Shown piece by piece: positions 7,692 through 16,232 of a stretch of 64,000 bases of DNA. Source of the stretch: Thermococcus sp. Lineage in GTDB: Archaea; Methanobacteriota_B; Thermococci; Thermococcales; Thermococcaceae. The stretch covers positions 53,997 through 117,996 of the forward strand of contig NZ_JACDNS010000007.1 in assembly GCF_017656495.1 (NCBI RefSeq), given 5' to 3'. A program made the translations under genes and the position numbers. Every line of letters starts with the position of its first letter. The first letter of the stretch is position 1. Under the pieces are notes generated by a model that was not told where the DNA came from, did no database searches, and saw only the letters and a list, made by a program, of their open reading frames with translations.

Positions 7692-9023
7692 ATGCCCGAG
7701 AAATTTGAGATATATGATAAATATGTAGATAAGGAATATGAACCAAATCCTAAGAGGGACTTGATAGCAGTTTTTAGAATAACTCCTGCAGAGGGCTTTA
7801 CCATCGAAGACGCCGCTGGAGCAGTTGCCGCTGAGAGTTCTACAGGGACATGGACAAGCCTCTATCCCTGGTATGAGCAAGAGAGATGGGAGGACATGTC
7901 TGCCAAAGCCTATTACTTCTACGATATGGGCGATGGAAGCTGGATTGTTAGGATAGCATATCCTGTTCACCTTTTTGAAGAAGGTAACATGCCTGGAATG
8001 CTGGCTTCAGTTGCTGGAAACGTCTTTGGAATGAAGCGTGTTAAGGGATTGAGACTTGAGGATATTTATCTTCCAGAAAGATTCCTAAGAGAGTTCAGCG
8101 GGCCCGCCCACGGTATCGAAGGTGTTAGGAAAATATTTGGCATCAAAGATAGACCAATTGTGGGAACTGTGCCCAAGCCAAAAGTTGGCTATTCTCCGGA
8201 AGAGCTAGAAAAGCTTGCTTATGAGTTGCTCAGCGGGGGAATGGATTATATCAAGGACGATGAGAACCTAACTAGCCCATGGTACAACCGCTTCGAGGAC
8301 AGAGCGGAAGTCATCATGAAGGTTATTGAAAAGGTCGAAAACGAGACTGGAGAAAAGAAGAGCTGGTTTGCCAACATAACAGCTGACATAAGGGAGATGG
8401 AGCGCAGATTGGAAATCCTCGCGGACTACGGTAATCCACATGCAATGGTTGATGTAGTTGTTACAGGCTGGGGAGCTCTGGAGTACATTAGGGATTTGGC
8501 TGAAGATTATGGCATTGCTCTGCATGCTCACAGAGCAATGCACGCGGCATTTACTAGGAACAAATACCATGGCATTTCAATGTTCGTTTTGGCTAAGCTT
8601 TATAGAGTAATAGGCCTTGACCAGCTCCATGTTGGAACAGCTGGAGCAGGAAAGCTTGAAGGTGGAAAATGGGAAGTTATACAATTTGCAAGAATATTCA
8701 AAGAGAGTCACTACGTTCCAGATGAGAACGATGTATATCACTTAGAGCAGAAGTTCTATCACATAAAGCCAGCAATGCCCGTCAGCTCTGGTGGCCTCCA
8801 CCCAGGTAACCTTGAGCCAGTCATAGATGCATTAGGAACAGAACTTGTCCTCCAGATTGGTGGTGGAACCCTCGGACACCCAGATGGGCCAAAGGCTGGA
8901 GCAATGGCTGTGAGACAGGCTTTAGATGCCATAATACAAGGAATACCTCTCGATGAATACGCAAAGACCCACAAGGAACTTGCGAGAGCTTTAGAGAAGT
9001 GGGGTCACGTAACTCCAGTTTGA
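7692..9023 (+). CDS. rbcL: Type III ribulose-bisphosphate carboxylase
   Basis: A 443-residue archaeal RuBisCO large subunit, close in length to the Thermococcus kodakarensis enzyme. The carbamylated lysine is Lys188 in MDYIKDDE, with the metal ligands Asp190 and Glu191; the flexible loop-6 motif GTAGAGKLEGG and the phosphate-binding SSGGLHPG and IGGGTLGHPDGP segments are intact. Type III enzymes carboxylate ribulose 1,5-bisphosphate made from nucleoside monophosphates, giving two 3-phosphoglycerates, rather than running a Calvin cycle. No small subunit or activase is nearby, as is usual. The gene stands alone behind a good promoter and is followed by a T-rich terminator. Confidence 0.97.
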   Translation: MPEKFEIYDKYVDKEYEPNPKRDLIAVFRITPAEGFTIEDAAGAVAAESSTGTWTSLYPWYEQERWEDMSAKAYYFYDMGDGSWIVRIAYPVHLFEEGNMPGMLASVAGNVFGMKRVKGLRLEDIYLPERFLREFSGPAHGIEGVRKIFGIKDRPIVGTVPKPKVGYSPEELEKLAYELLSGGMDYIKDDENLTSPWYNRFEDRAEVIMKVIEKVENETGEKKSWFANITADIREMERRLEILADYGNPHAMVDVVVTGWGALEYIRDLAEDYGIALHAHRAMHAAFTRNKYHGISMFVLAKLYRVIGLDQLHVGTAGAGKLEGGKWEVIQFARIFKESHYVPDENDVYHLEQKFYHIKPAMPVSSGGLHPGNLEPVIDALGTELVLQIGGGTLGHPDGPKAGAMAVRQALDAIIQGIPLDEYAKTHKELARALEKWGHVTPV

Positions 9024-9044
9024 CTTTTCTTTCTCTTTCCTTAA
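9024..9044 (+). terminator. T-rich terminator after rbcL
   Basis: The stop codon is followed at once by CTTTTCTTTCTCTTTCC, a pyrimidine run without a hairpin. Archaeal RNA polymerase commonly terminates at such T-rich stretches. Confidence 0.5.
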
Positions 9045-9171
9045 ATGTTTAGAGGGATTATAAATAGTACACATAAACTCCAACATTTTTCATTGCTGAT
9101 TGCCTATCTGTCAAAATTTGAAGGAAAAGAAGTTTTAACATCTTGCTTCCCATTTAACATTGGTGAGTCTA

Positions 9172-9750
9172 ATGCATCCAGAAGGATTTTTGGAAATCAT
9201 CACTGGCCCCATGTTTGCTGGCAAAACTACAGAGCTCATAAAAAGGATTGAGAGACAGATCTTTGCAAAAAGGAAAGCCGCACTCTTTAAACCTTCAATA
9301 GACAATAGATACAGCGAAAGTGAAGTAGTTGCCCATAATGGCTTAAGGTATGAAGCATACGTTATCCCAACTACAGAAGAAGGGGTTGAGATGATTTATA
9401 ACATAACAAAGAGAGAGAAACTTGAAGTTATAGGTGTTGATGAAGTCCAGTTTTTCCCGTTCTCAATTGTTGAAACCCTGAATAAATTAGCGGATGAAGG
9501 CATTTATGTTATTGCTGCCGGGCTTAATCTTGATTTTAAAGGTGATCCATTTCCAGTCACTAAGGAGCTTCTGGTCAGAGCGGATAACATAGTTTATTTG
9601 ACAGCAATTTGCACTGTCTGTGGAGCACCAGCAACGAGAAGTCAGCGCTTGATTAACGGTAAACCTGCTCCAAGGGATTCACCTGTGATTTTAGTTGGTG
9701 GGCTTGAAAGCTATGAAGCAAGATGTAGGAGGCATCATATAGTCCCTTAG
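9172..9750 (+). CDS. tdk: Thymidine kinase (type II)
   Basis: A 192-residue type II thymidine kinase that phosphorylates thymidine with ATP in nucleoside salvage. The P-loop is GPMFAGKTT near residue 11, the catalytic region is DEVQFF, the lasso loop follows AAGLNLDFKGDPF, and a structural zinc site uses CTVC and CRRH near the C terminus. In-frame TTG (9160) and GTG (9163) codons lie upstream, but GGTGAG at 9162-9167 is the binding site for the ATG at 9172. A TATA-like GATTATAAATAG near 9056-9067 or TTTTAAC near 9133 could drive it. It is a single-gene unit. Confidence 0.93.
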   Translation: MHPEGFLEIITGPMFAGKTTELIKRIERQIFAKRKAALFKPSIDNRYSESEVVAHNGLRYEAYVIPTTEEGVEMIYNITKREKLEVIGVDEVQFFPFSIVETLNKLADEGIYVIAAGLNLDFKGDPFPVTKELLVRADNIVYLTAICTVCGAPATRSQRLINGKPAPRDSPVILVGGLESYEARCRRHHIVP

Positions 9751-9862
9751 CACTTTGATTTTTGAATTCCTCTTTATTCTTGTGGTCATTCTAAAAATAT
9801 CTGTTTCCATTCTGTCTCTCCAAGAATTATACTTATCATTAACGTTTGCTTTTGCTTCTTTA

Positions 9863-9904
9863 ACCGAAAAGCTTAAGTTTAAACTTTTCTAACATTAAGT
9901 TAGA
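9863..9904 (+). promoter_or_regulatory. Promoter with palindromic operator
   Basis: ACCGAAAAGC (BRE) and TTAAGTTTAAAC (TATA region) at about 9863-9884 are followed by a perfect inverted repeat TCTAAC-ATTAA-GTTAGA at 9888-9904. The repeat covers the predicted start site and lies 17 nt before the ATG of a DNA-binding regulator. This is the classic place for autorepression. That the regulator itself binds here is inferred. Confidence 0.6.
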
Positions 9905-9921
9905 TAAGTGGGGGTGAGAGT

Positions 9922-10539
9922 ATGGTGTTAAATAATGAGATGGGAAAGCTACTAGATGTGTTAGGAAATGAAACCAGACGTAGGATACTCTTACTTCTCA
10001 CTAGGAGACCTTACTTTGTTAGTGAGCTTTCTCAAGAGCTTGGGGTGGGACAAAAAGCTGTTTTAGAGCATTTGAGGATTTTGGAGAGAGCTGGACTGAT
10101 TGAGGGAAGAGTTGAGAAGATACCAAGAGGGAGACCAAGGAAGTATTACACAATTAAGAGAGGCTTTAGGCTTGAAGTCCTGCTGACACCTTATCTCTTT
10201 GGAACAGAGATGTACGAGCCAAAAGCTCCAAGAAAGACCGCAGAGTATGAACATGCGAAAGAGCTCATTAAGTCTCAAGAGCCAGTAGAGACAAAGATCA
10301 GAGAACTTGCAGAATTTCTGAGAGAAATTGAGGAAAAAATCAGCGAACACATGAGGGCTAAGCAGGAGCTAGAGGAGGTAAGATTACTCGCAGAGGCTTA
10401 CATAGAGAACCTAATGCGCAGAATAGCTCAGGAGAGTGAAAAAGAATTTGACGAGCTGTTAAAAGAAATTGAACCATTCTTGCCAAAAGAATTCATAAAT
10501 GAACTGAAAAGAATAAAGAAAGAACTGTACAGCGTTTAA
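9922..10539 (+). CDS. ArsR-family transcriptional regulator
   Basis: A 205-residue protein with a winged helix-turn-helix in residues 8-85 ([35 protein letters not shown], then the wing [11 protein letters not shown]). The second half is a long charged helical region (about 110-200), probably for dimerisation. There are no cysteines or His clusters in the DNA-binding domain, so it is not an obvious metal sensor and not the CxxC redox sensor SurR. GGGGGTGAG precedes the ATG at 9922. A palindrome over its promoter suggests autoregulation. It ends tail-to-tail with the S17e gene, the two stop codons sharing TTAA. Confidence 0.85.
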   Translation: MVLNNEMGKLLDVLGNETRRRILLLLTRRPYFVSELSQELGVGQKAVLEHLRILERAGLIEGRVEKIPRGRPRKYYTIKRGFRLEVLLTPYLFGTEMYEPKAPRKTAEYEHAKELIKSQEPVETKIRELAEFLREIEEKISEHMRAKQELEEVRLLAEAYIENLMRRIAQESEKEFDELLKEIEPFLPKEFINELKRIKKELYSV

Positions 10540-10739
10540 AGTATCTTTCCTTCTTGCTTCATCCTAACTAATTTTGTTAAATAACCAGCAATTCTGTTCC
10601 TAATTGTTTTGCTCTGCACTGTTGTAAGTTCTTGAACCTTTCTCTTATTGTGCTCGAAGTCTGTTGTAAACTCATTTGGATACTTATCTAAGAGCTCTCT
10701 CGCGACCCTCTTAATGAAGCCTTGCCTTATGTTCCCCAT
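10536..10739 (-). CDS. rps17e: 30S ribosomal protein S17e
   Basis: A 67-residue archaeal/eukaryal-type small-subunit protein, starting [17 protein letters not shown] and containing [15 protein letters not shown] and [15 protein letters not shown], a helical bundle that binds 16S rRNA. An ATG two codons earlier (10745) touches the GGAGGG binding site, so the ATG at 10739, which fits the family start and gives about six bases of spacing, is chosen. The length matches other Thermococcales S17e proteins. It is read alone on the minus strand. Confidence 0.93.
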   Translation of the reverse strand: MGNIRQGFIKRVARELLDKYPNEFTTDFEHNKRKVQELTTVQSKTIRNRIAGYLTKLVRMKQEGKIL

Positions 10740-10826
10740 TTTCATCCCTCCGATAATCTTGACATTATGTCCAATAGCTCAATCAAATAAATCCGTTTTA
10801 AACTTTTCGTGGAATTCACTTCTGGC

Positions 10827-11051
10827 TTAATAAACTTTAATGCCGTACTTCTCAGCCTCAGCTTCAAACTCATTCTTACGCCTCTTTCTTATCGCCTCTC
10901 TTACCTCTCTCATAAGAAACGGTAGGATGCTAAGCCCTAGTATCACAAAGAAAGTAGGCAGGATCCCATAATGCATGAAAGCATAAACTGTTAAAATTAT
11001 GAAGATCACAAAGAACACAGGCAGGAGTAACATGAACAGGAAAGTTCTCAT
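10827..11051 (-). CDS. Small two-TM membrane protein
   Basis: A 74-residue unknown protein. Residues 4-26 (FLFMLLLPVFFVIFIILTV) and 30-47 (ILPTFFVILGLSILPFL) look like two membrane segments, followed by a strongly charged cytoplasmic tail (REAIRKRRKNEFEAEAEKYG). GGGGTGGTGCT precedes the ATG. It lies between S17e and the divergent DUF371 gene. I do not recognise a family, and no function is proposed. Confidence 0.72.
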   Translation of the reverse strand: MRTFLFMLLLPVFFVIFIILTVYAFMHYGILPTFFVILGLSILPFLMREVREAIRKRRKNEFEAEAEKYGIKVY

Positions 11052-11147
11052 AGCACCACCCCAATAGTTTAGGTAGTATGCAATTCATTTAATATTTTTG
11101 CCCCCTATTAGTGTTATTTTTATAAACCCTCGGCTAAAGTTTAAACC

Positions 11148-11582
11148 ATGCTAAAGGAGGTAATTCACTGTTACGGTCATGAGAATGTTAAAGCAACTCA
11201 TAAATCAACTCTGGAAATTACGAAAGAAGACTTTCTAACTCCCAGAGGGGATTGTATAATTTGTATCAAAGCTGATAAGGGGTTGAAAGAACTCAACGAA
11301 GAGTTTAAAAGAGCTCTTAAATCAGGAAAAAAAGTCAGAATTAGGATTATTGTTGATGATCTTGTTGATGAAATCATTGCCTCTGGAGATGAGCGTTTAA
11401 CTTTTGAAAACGATGTTTCGATGGTCATACGAAAAAGCACCTATGTTGATGGACGAACCCTTGCAATTAAGGCAAACAAAGCGGCTAAAGACATTGATAG
11501 GAGAATAATTGAAAAGTTAAAAAACCCAAATCAAAAAGCTGTTATTGAGTTAATCATAGATGATGATCCCGCGCAGCGCTGA
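11148..11582 (+). CDS. DUF371 archaeal protein
   Basis: A 144-residue member of DUF371, an archaea-specific family without known function, likely a small alpha/beta protein. Recognisable segments are GHENVKATHKSTLEITKE near residues 10-27, LTPRGDCIICIKAD, and SKKVRIRIIVDD-like strands in the middle. A TTTATAAACC box about 25-35 nt upstream and no clear binding site suggest a leaderless message. Its last codons and stop overlap a C/D box sRNA: the stop TGA is part of the D' box, so the C-terminal acidic residues (DDDP) are fixed by the C box sequence. Confidence 0.85.
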   Translation: MLKEVIHCYGHENVKATHKSTLEITKEDFLTPRGDCIICIKADKGLKELNEEFKRALKSGKKVRIRIIVDDLVDEIIASGDERLTFENDVSMVIRKSTYVDGRTLAIKANKAAKDIDRRIIEKLKNPNQKAVIELIIDDDPAQR

Positions 11583-11616
11583 TGAAAAGATGATGAGGAT
11601 TTTAAGTGCTGACCAA
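11556..11616 (+). ncRNA. C/D box sRNA overlapping the DUF371 stop
   Basis: All four boxes are canonical: C ATGATGA 11560-11566, D' CTGA 11579-11582, C' ATGATGA 11590-11596, D CTGA 11609-11612. Both guide segments are exactly 12 nt: TCCCGCGCAGCG (11567-11578) and GGATTTTAAGTG (11597-11608); the D'-C' spacer is 7 nt. This is the precise geometry of archaeal 2'-O-methylation guide RNAs bound by L7Ae, Nop5 and fibrillarin. The methylated base would pair with the fifth nucleotide upstream of each D box. It starts inside the DUF371 gene, so it may be processed from that mRNA. Targets were not identified. Confidence 0.88.
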
Positions 11617-11662
11617 AAACTTAAATACTCCTTCTATTTTTATTAACCTTTGGTGAAGAAAA

Positions 11663-12331
11663 ATGCTTGAGGGATACTACATAATTGAGAATTCTGGAGT
11701 AGTGCCAGCAGAAAGGAGATTTAAGTTCAAGGATTTAAAAGCATGGGGTTACGATTTGCATTTAGGAACAATAGAAGGTAAGAGGGCTTATTTTGTTTCA
11801 GGAGCTGGGGAAAGGGAAGAAGGTGAGACATACACCGTGAAAGGGAAGGAGTATCACATCACAGAAACGCAACGGGAGATTCCTCCAAATGCAAGGCTTT
11901 TAGCCAAGATAGTCATTGAGAGAGGTCAGCCTTACCTAGTTTTCTGGCTTGAGGAGGAAGAACAAACTTTTCCGCTGGCAAAAGAAGACCCGTGGATAAT
12001 TCTCAAGCGTTTCTGGGAAGCAAAGAAGTTTAAACAGCTATTGAAGTATGTTAATAGCGTAGGTCTAACTACAGACTTTTACAAGGATAATGTGTTTACA
12101 AAAAGTATTCCACTACTTTATGAAGAATATCCACCGAAAGTTAGAAGAGTTCTCAGAGAAGTTAGAGACATCCATAGAGATTTAACAGGCTTTGGTAGGT
12201 TTGTGTTCCAATATTATGGAGAAGAGGACAAGATGCACAACTACCGTCTCTGGTGGCTTTTACCAACGATTTATCTGTTTGATGTTGAGATAGCCAATGA
12301 AGTTGATAAGATTTTGGGAATGTTGGATTGA
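11663..12331 (+). CDS. Conserved hypothetical protein
   Basis: A 222-residue soluble protein that I do not recognise. The N-terminal half is beta-rich (YYIIENSGVVPAERRFKFKD, KRAYFVSGAGEREEGETY, LLAKIVIERGQPYLVFWLEEE) and the C-terminal half is helical with many aromatic and charged residues (LRRVREV-like region, LWWLLPTIYLFDVEIANEVDK). GGTGAAGAAAA precedes the ATG at 11663, and a TATA box TTAAATAC lies at about 11621-11628, just after the C/D sRNA. It could be a nucleic-acid-related protein, but nothing in the sequence proves it. Confidence 0.7.
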   Translation: MLEGYYIIENSGVVPAERRFKFKDLKAWGYDLHLGTIEGKRAYFVSGAGEREEGETYTVKGKEYHITETQREIPPNARLLAKIVIERGQPYLVFWLEEEEQTFPLAKEDPWIILKRFWEAKKFKQLLKYVNSVGLTTDFYKDNVFTKSIPLLYEEYPPKVRRVLREVRDIHRDLTGFGRFVFQYYGEEDKMHNYRLWWLLPTIYLFDVEIANEVDKILGMLD

Positions 12332-12389
12332 TAATCTTTATTGATAACCTTTTTTACACTTTGTTCCCTATTCTTCCTTGGTGAGAATG

Positions 12390-13739
12390 ATGAAAGTTAA
12401 TCGTGATGAACTTTTGAGTTATGGTGATGTTACAGCTAAAGAAATAGTTCTAACTCTGATGGAAGAAGCGATAAAAAGTTCAGACCCTTACGAAGCGGTT
12501 AAAAGAGCCCTGAAAATGAAAGACGATAAGCTTATTGTTAGGGGAAAAGAGTTCCCAATTAAAGGTAGAATCTATGTTTTGGCTTTTGGAAAAGCCGCCT
12601 GTTCTATGGCTAAAGCTGTTGAAGAGATTCTTGGGGATAAACTCGAAGGAGGAGTTGCTGTTACAAAGTATGGCTATGCACTTCCATTGAAAAAACTAAA
12701 GGTTATCGAAGCTGGACACCCAATACCAGATGAAAACTCAATGAAAGGTGCTTTGGCTGGTGTTGAACTTGCTAAGAAAGTTGATAAAGATGATATCCTC
12801 CTGGTGCTCATTTCTGGTGGTGGTTCGGCCTTATTCTGCTTGCCAGAGGATGGAATAAGTTTGGAAGATAAGATAAAGACAAATGAACTCTTGCTGAAAA
12901 GCGGCGCAAAAATCTATGAAATTAATACCGTAAGAAAGCACGTTTCAAAGGTTAAGGGTGGAAAATTGGCTAAACTTGTGAAAGGAACGCTGATAAGCTT
13001 AATTCTCTCAGATGTTGTTGGAGATCCCTTAGAAGCAATAGCATCTGGGCCAACTGTTAAAGACCCAACGACTTTTGAGGATGCCTACAGAATTTTGAAA
13101 GTCTATGGAATATGGGATAAGGTTCCAGAGAGCGTCAAAAGACACATAGAGAAGGGTCTCAAAGGGGAAGTTGAGGAGACGCTCAAAGAGGATTTGCCAA
13201 ATGTTTACAACTTCATAATCGGCAGTGTTTCAACAGCTTGTGAAAGTGCAAAGAGGAAAGCGGAAGAGCTTGGTCTAAAAGCATACATCTTAACGACGAC
13301 ACTTGAGGGAGAAGCAAAAGACGTTGCTTTAGCTTTGGGCTCAATTATAGAAGAGGCCTATAACAGAAACAGACCTTTTAAGAAGCCCGTAGTTCTGATA
13401 GCTGGAGGAGAAACGACAGTTACAATTTTAGGAAAAGCTGGCCTAGGTGGGCCTAATCAAGAGATTGCTTTGAGCATAACTAGGAAAATCTCTGGGTTGA
13501 GAGGGACGGCAGTTTTGGCAATGGATACAGATGGAACTGACGGTCCCACAGATGCTGCTGGAGGATTAGTTGACAGTTATACTCTTGAGATTTTGAAAAA
13601 AGAGGGGATTGATATTGAGGAGTATTTAGCAACTCACAGCACTTATGATGCTTTGAAAAAGGCAAAAGCTTTGCTCATCACAGGACCAACAAGGACGAAT
13701 GTCAATTCGATTTTCATAGCTGTTATTGGAGTTGAATAA
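12390..13739 (+). CDS. Glycerate kinase, MOFRL family
   Basis: A 449-residue glycerate kinase of the MOFRL/DUF4147 type, which makes 2-phosphoglycerate from glycerate and ATP. Signature segments are VLAFGKAACSMAKAVEE, ISGGGSALFCLPEDG, LILSDVVGDPLEAIASGPT, IAGGETTVTILGKAGLGGPNQE and AMDTDGTDGPTDAAGG. The frame opens at a TTG at 12378 with GTG and two ATGs following; GGTGAG at 12380-12385 best serves the ATG at 12390. The first ATG (12387) would be only one base from it. Its 3' end overlaps the convergent radical SAM gene by 17 nt. Confidence 0.92.
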   Translation: MKVNRDELLSYGDVTAKEIVLTLMEEAIKSSDPYEAVKRALKMKDDKLIVRGKEFPIKGRIYVLAFGKAACSMAKAVEEILGDKLEGGVAVTKYGYALPLKKLKVIEAGHPIPDENSMKGALAGVELAKKVDKDDILLVLISGGGSALFCLPEDGISLEDKIKTNELLLKSGAKIYEINTVRKHVSKVKGGKLAKLVKGTLISLILSDVVGDPLEAIASGPTVKDPTTFEDAYRILKVYGIWDKVPESVKRHIEKGLKGEVEETLKEDLPNVYNFIIGSVSTACESAKRKAEELGLKAYILTTTLEGEAKDVALALGSIIEEAYNRNRPFKKPVVLIAGGETTVTILGKAGLGGPNQEIALSITRKISGLRGTAVLAMDTDGTDGPTDAAGGLVDSYTLEILKKEGIDIEEYLATHSTYDALKKAKALLITGPTRTNVNSIFIAVIGVE

Positions 13740-14529
13740 ACTTCCATCCCCTTTTATGCACCTCAATTCCCTCTGTTTTTACATTTAGCCTCTTGATTTC
13801 TTCTTTTAGTTGCTTTACGAATCTCCAAAACTTTTCATCATTAACCATAATCTCATAGCTTTCTGGATAGTTATCTCTCAAAATCCGCTGGAACTCTCTT
13901 CCGCTTGCTCTTAAGTTTAATACCTCAAAGAAAAAGTAGTCTGCAAAGGATTTTGTTTCCCTAACAATTGCTTCAACATCTGTAACCTCTGGAATTATGG
14001 GACTTATAAAAGCATATGTTTTTATTCCTTCTTCATGGAGAACTTTTAGAGCATTAATCCTTGCCCTCTGAATTGGAGTCAACGGCTCAAAAAGCTTCTT
14101 TTCTTTTCCTTCAAAGCTGTTAACTGTCAAACCAACTTCAATGTTCTTAAACTGCCTAAAAATATCAATGTCTCTCGTAACAAGAGGGGACTTTGTAAGG
14201 ATGCTTAAGTTTATTCGCTTGCTCATATTTTGTAAAACCTTTCGTGTTAGTTTCATTTTTGCTTCGATTGGTTGATAGGGGTCAGAAATGCTTGACATTG
14301 CAACTTCTCCCTCTACATATCTCCTTGCGAGCTCTGGAGCATTGACTTTTACTTCAACCCAGGTTCCCCACTCTCCGTAGGACTTCCACTTGCAGATGAA
14401 CTTTGCATAACAGTATTTACAAGCAAACTGACACCCAACGTATTGATTGATGACGTAATCCACGCCAGGAATTCTACTTTTTGTGTAGATACTTTTGGCT
14501 CTTGTTTTTATTATCTCCACACTCACCAC
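13723..14529 (-). CDS. Radical SAM protein, SplB-like
   Basis: A 268-residue radical SAM protein of the COG1533 (spore photoproduct lyase-like) group. The 4Fe-4S site is CQFACKYC with Cys33, Cys37 and Cys40; downstream segments SSISDPYQPIEAK, LSILTKSPLVTRD and AFISPIIPEVTD are typical for this group. In archaea the reaction is unknown; members are not proven photolyases. The start is uncertain: GTG codons at 14529, 14526 and 14520 compete, and GGTGAG sits between them, so MEIIKTRAK from 14520 is possible. It is divergent from the membrane acyltransferase gene. Confidence 0.82.
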   Translation of the reverse strand: MVSVEIIKTRAKSIYTKSRIPGVDYVINQYVGCQFACKYCYAKFICKWKSYGEWGTWVEVKVNAPELARRYVEGEVAMSSISDPYQPIEAKMKLTRKVLQNMSKRINLSILTKSPLVTRDIDIFRQFKNIEVGLTVNSFEGKEKKLFEPLTPIQRARINALKVLHEEGIKTYAFISPIIPEVTDVEAIVRETKSFADYFFFEVLNLRASGREFQRILRDNYPESYEIMVNDEKFWRFVKQLKEEIKRLNVKTEGIEVHKRGWKFIQLQ

Positions 14530-14571
14530 AAACTTAAATATCCATGGAGGATTAATACTTTTTTGATAAGA

Positions 14572-15327
14572 ATGTTTGACAGTGAAATTTATTCCTCTGG
14601 GCGCTTTTGGGAAGTGGATTTTGTGAGAGGGATTGGAATCCTAATGATGGTTATTTCAAACTTTGTTACCGATTTACAGTATTTTCTTGATTATTCAGAA
14701 CATCAGATGTTTTGGAAAGTTTTTGCCTATACAACAGCATCGATATTTGTCTTTATTTCTGGGCTATCATTTTGGATAAGCTATTCACGAAGCATAAAGA
14801 AAAACCCAAGACCGTATAAGAAGTACTTAAAGAGATTTGCAAAGCTCTTTGGGTTAGGCATCCTTATAACAATCACAACAAAGGTTCTCCTAAGCTCTGG
14901 GACAATATATTTTGGAATTCTTCACTTTCTTGGGGTTGCAAGTTTGTTGGCAATACCATTTTATCGCTTTAAAGAGAAGAACATCTTTTTTGGAGTATTC
15001 TTTTTGTTGGGAAGTCTAATTGTCTCTAGAATAACTGTTAACTCTCTCTTCTTGCTCCCTATAGGCATAACACCTTCTAAATTTTTCACGCTTGATTATT
15101 TTCCAATATTCCCTTGGTTTGGCGTTTATTTGCTTGGCATGACTATAGGTTCTCTTCTCTATCCAGATGGCATGAGAAGAATTAACTTGAACTTTCCAAA
15201 AATATTGCCAGTTAAGTTTATATGTTGGGCTGGTAGGCATACCTTAAAGATTTATATCATTCATCAGCCAATTCTTGTGGGATTATTGCTGCTAATTTAT
15301 GGTTCTTTACCGAATTTAAGCCTGTGA
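14572..15327 (+). CDS. DUF1624 / HGSNAT-like membrane acyltransferase
   Basis: A 251-residue polytopic membrane protein. The N terminus RFWEVDFVRGIGILMMVISNF is the hallmark of DUF1624, related to heparan-alpha-glucosaminide N-acetyltransferase, which moves acetyl groups across membranes. About seven hydrophobic segments follow, with YFGILHFLGVASLLA, YFPIFPWFGVYLLGMTIG and RHTLKIYIIHQPIL as conserved pieces. An in-frame extension back to 14443 runs through the divergent gene and is not credible; the ATG at 14572 lies behind an AT-rich promoter and is likely leaderless. The acceptor in archaea, perhaps a surface glycan, is unknown. Confidence 0.85.
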   Translation: MFDSEIYSSGRFWEVDFVRGIGILMMVISNFVTDLQYFLDYSEHQMFWKVFAYTTASIFVFISGLSFWISYSRSIKKNPRPYKKYLKRFAKLFGLGILITITTKVLLSSGTIYFGILHFLGVASLLAIPFYRFKEKNIFFGVFFLLGSLIVSRITVNSLFLLPIGITPSKFFTLDYFPIFPWFGVYLLGMTIGSLLYPDGMRRINLNFPKILPVKFICWAGRHTLKIYIIHQPILVGLLLLIYGSLPNLSL

Positions 15328-15336
15328 GGTGATTAA

Positions 15337-15732
15337 ATGGAATTAAAAGAAATGTTAAAAGACGTGCTGAAGCTTGTATTTTTGATGATAGATGAAATTG
15401 TAGTTGGGATATTTTTGTTTGTAATCCTTCCATCCGCGGGGATTAGAGTTCCTTTAGCATTGTCTGTTACTGTTATAGCGCTTCTCATCATAAAAGACAT
15501 CGCAATAGTGCCATCTTTCGGACAGATTTTAAGGAAAAAGGCAGAAGTAGGCATCGAGGCATTAATAGGAAAGGAAGCGCTTGTTGTTGAGGATTTAACC
15601 CCTGAAGGGGTTGTGAAAATCGGAAATGAATACTGGAGAGGGGAATGCATAAACGGAAAGGCAAAAGCTGGGGAAAAGGTAAAAGTTGTGGGAGCTAAAG
15701 GTTTGAAGCTTCTCGTGGAATGCCGAGAGTAG
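15337..15732 (+). CDS. NfeD-like membrane protein
   Basis: A 131-residue protein with two membrane segments (about residues 12-33 and 40-62) and a C-terminal OB-fold of the NfeD type (GKEALVVEDLTPEGVVKIGNEYWRGE... KVKVVGAKGLKLLV; shown in two pieces). NfeD proteins act with stomatin/prohibitin-like membrane proteins; the partner gene is not in this window. It starts 9 nt after the acyltransferase gene behind GAGGTGATTAA, so the two are probably co-transcribed. Its end overlaps the convergent gene by 38 nt. Confidence 0.83.
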   Translation: MELKEMLKDVLKLVFLMIDEIVVGIFLFVILPSAGIRVPLALSVTVIALLIIKDIAIVPSFGQILRKKAEVGIEALIGKEALVVEDLTPEGVVKIGNEYWRGECINGKAKAGEKVKVVGAKGLKLLVECRE

Positions 15733-16138
15733 CCAATACTTGGGCGATCTCTTCTGGATTATTGGTTGAAAATGAGACGCTCCATCGTTTTGTGTTCAGT
15801 ACAACACAGCCCTTTGCGGGCATATTGAAGTGAATGAATCCAGAGCAACTCATCCATCCCTCGTGAACTTCAAAGCTCATAATATCCTCAAGCTTTATCG
15901 TTTTACGTACTATCAACCCTAACGCTCCCCTAATTCTGATTTCTCTATCATCAATTTGAATTCTCATGTGAGATGCATCAATTATTAATGGAATAACAAG
16001 CGCACCAACAGCAAGCGGAATTCTGATGTCTTCTCCTGCCTGATAAGTAGCCCAAACACCAAAGAGAACTGAAATCGTGACCGGCATAAGAATCAAGGAG
16101 AGAATCCACTTGCTTGATACCTTTTCTTCATAGAGCAT
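15695..16138 (-). CDS. Membrane protein with PH-like domain
   Basis: A 147-residue protein. Residues 10-30 (WILSLILMPVTISVLFGVW) and 38-57 form two membrane segments, followed by a beta-rich domain (MRIQIDDREIRIRGALG, IKLEDIMSFEVHEGW, GCVVLNTKRWSVSFSTNNPEEIAQVL) that resembles bacterial PH-like/DUF domains. The frame extends to 16204, but GGGTGG four bases before the ATG at 16138 marks the start. Function unknown. It overlaps the convergent NfeD-like gene. Confidence 0.72.
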   Translation of the reverse strand: MLYEEKVSSKWILSLILMPVTISVLFGVWATYQAGEDIRIPLAVGALVIPLIIDASHMRIQIDDREIRIRGALGLIVRKTIKLEDIMSFEVHEGWMSCSGFIHFNMPAKGCVVLNTKRWSVSFSTNNPEEIAQVLATLGIPREASNL

Positions 16139-16232
16139 TTTACCACCCATTAATGAAAAAGTTTTCATGAATTTAAATATTATTACCGCAATAGTTTTAT
16201 TCATTCATGCTGAATCAGTTTCAGGTGATTTT

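Noticed and set aside
9922..10539. Redox regulator SurR
   Set aside because: The winged helix is similar in type, but there is no CxxC and no cysteine in the DNA-binding domain.
12380..12430. ATGATGA and GTGATGA spaced like C boxes at the glycerate kinase start
   Set aside because: No CTGA lies between or after them; they are ordinary codons of the gene start.
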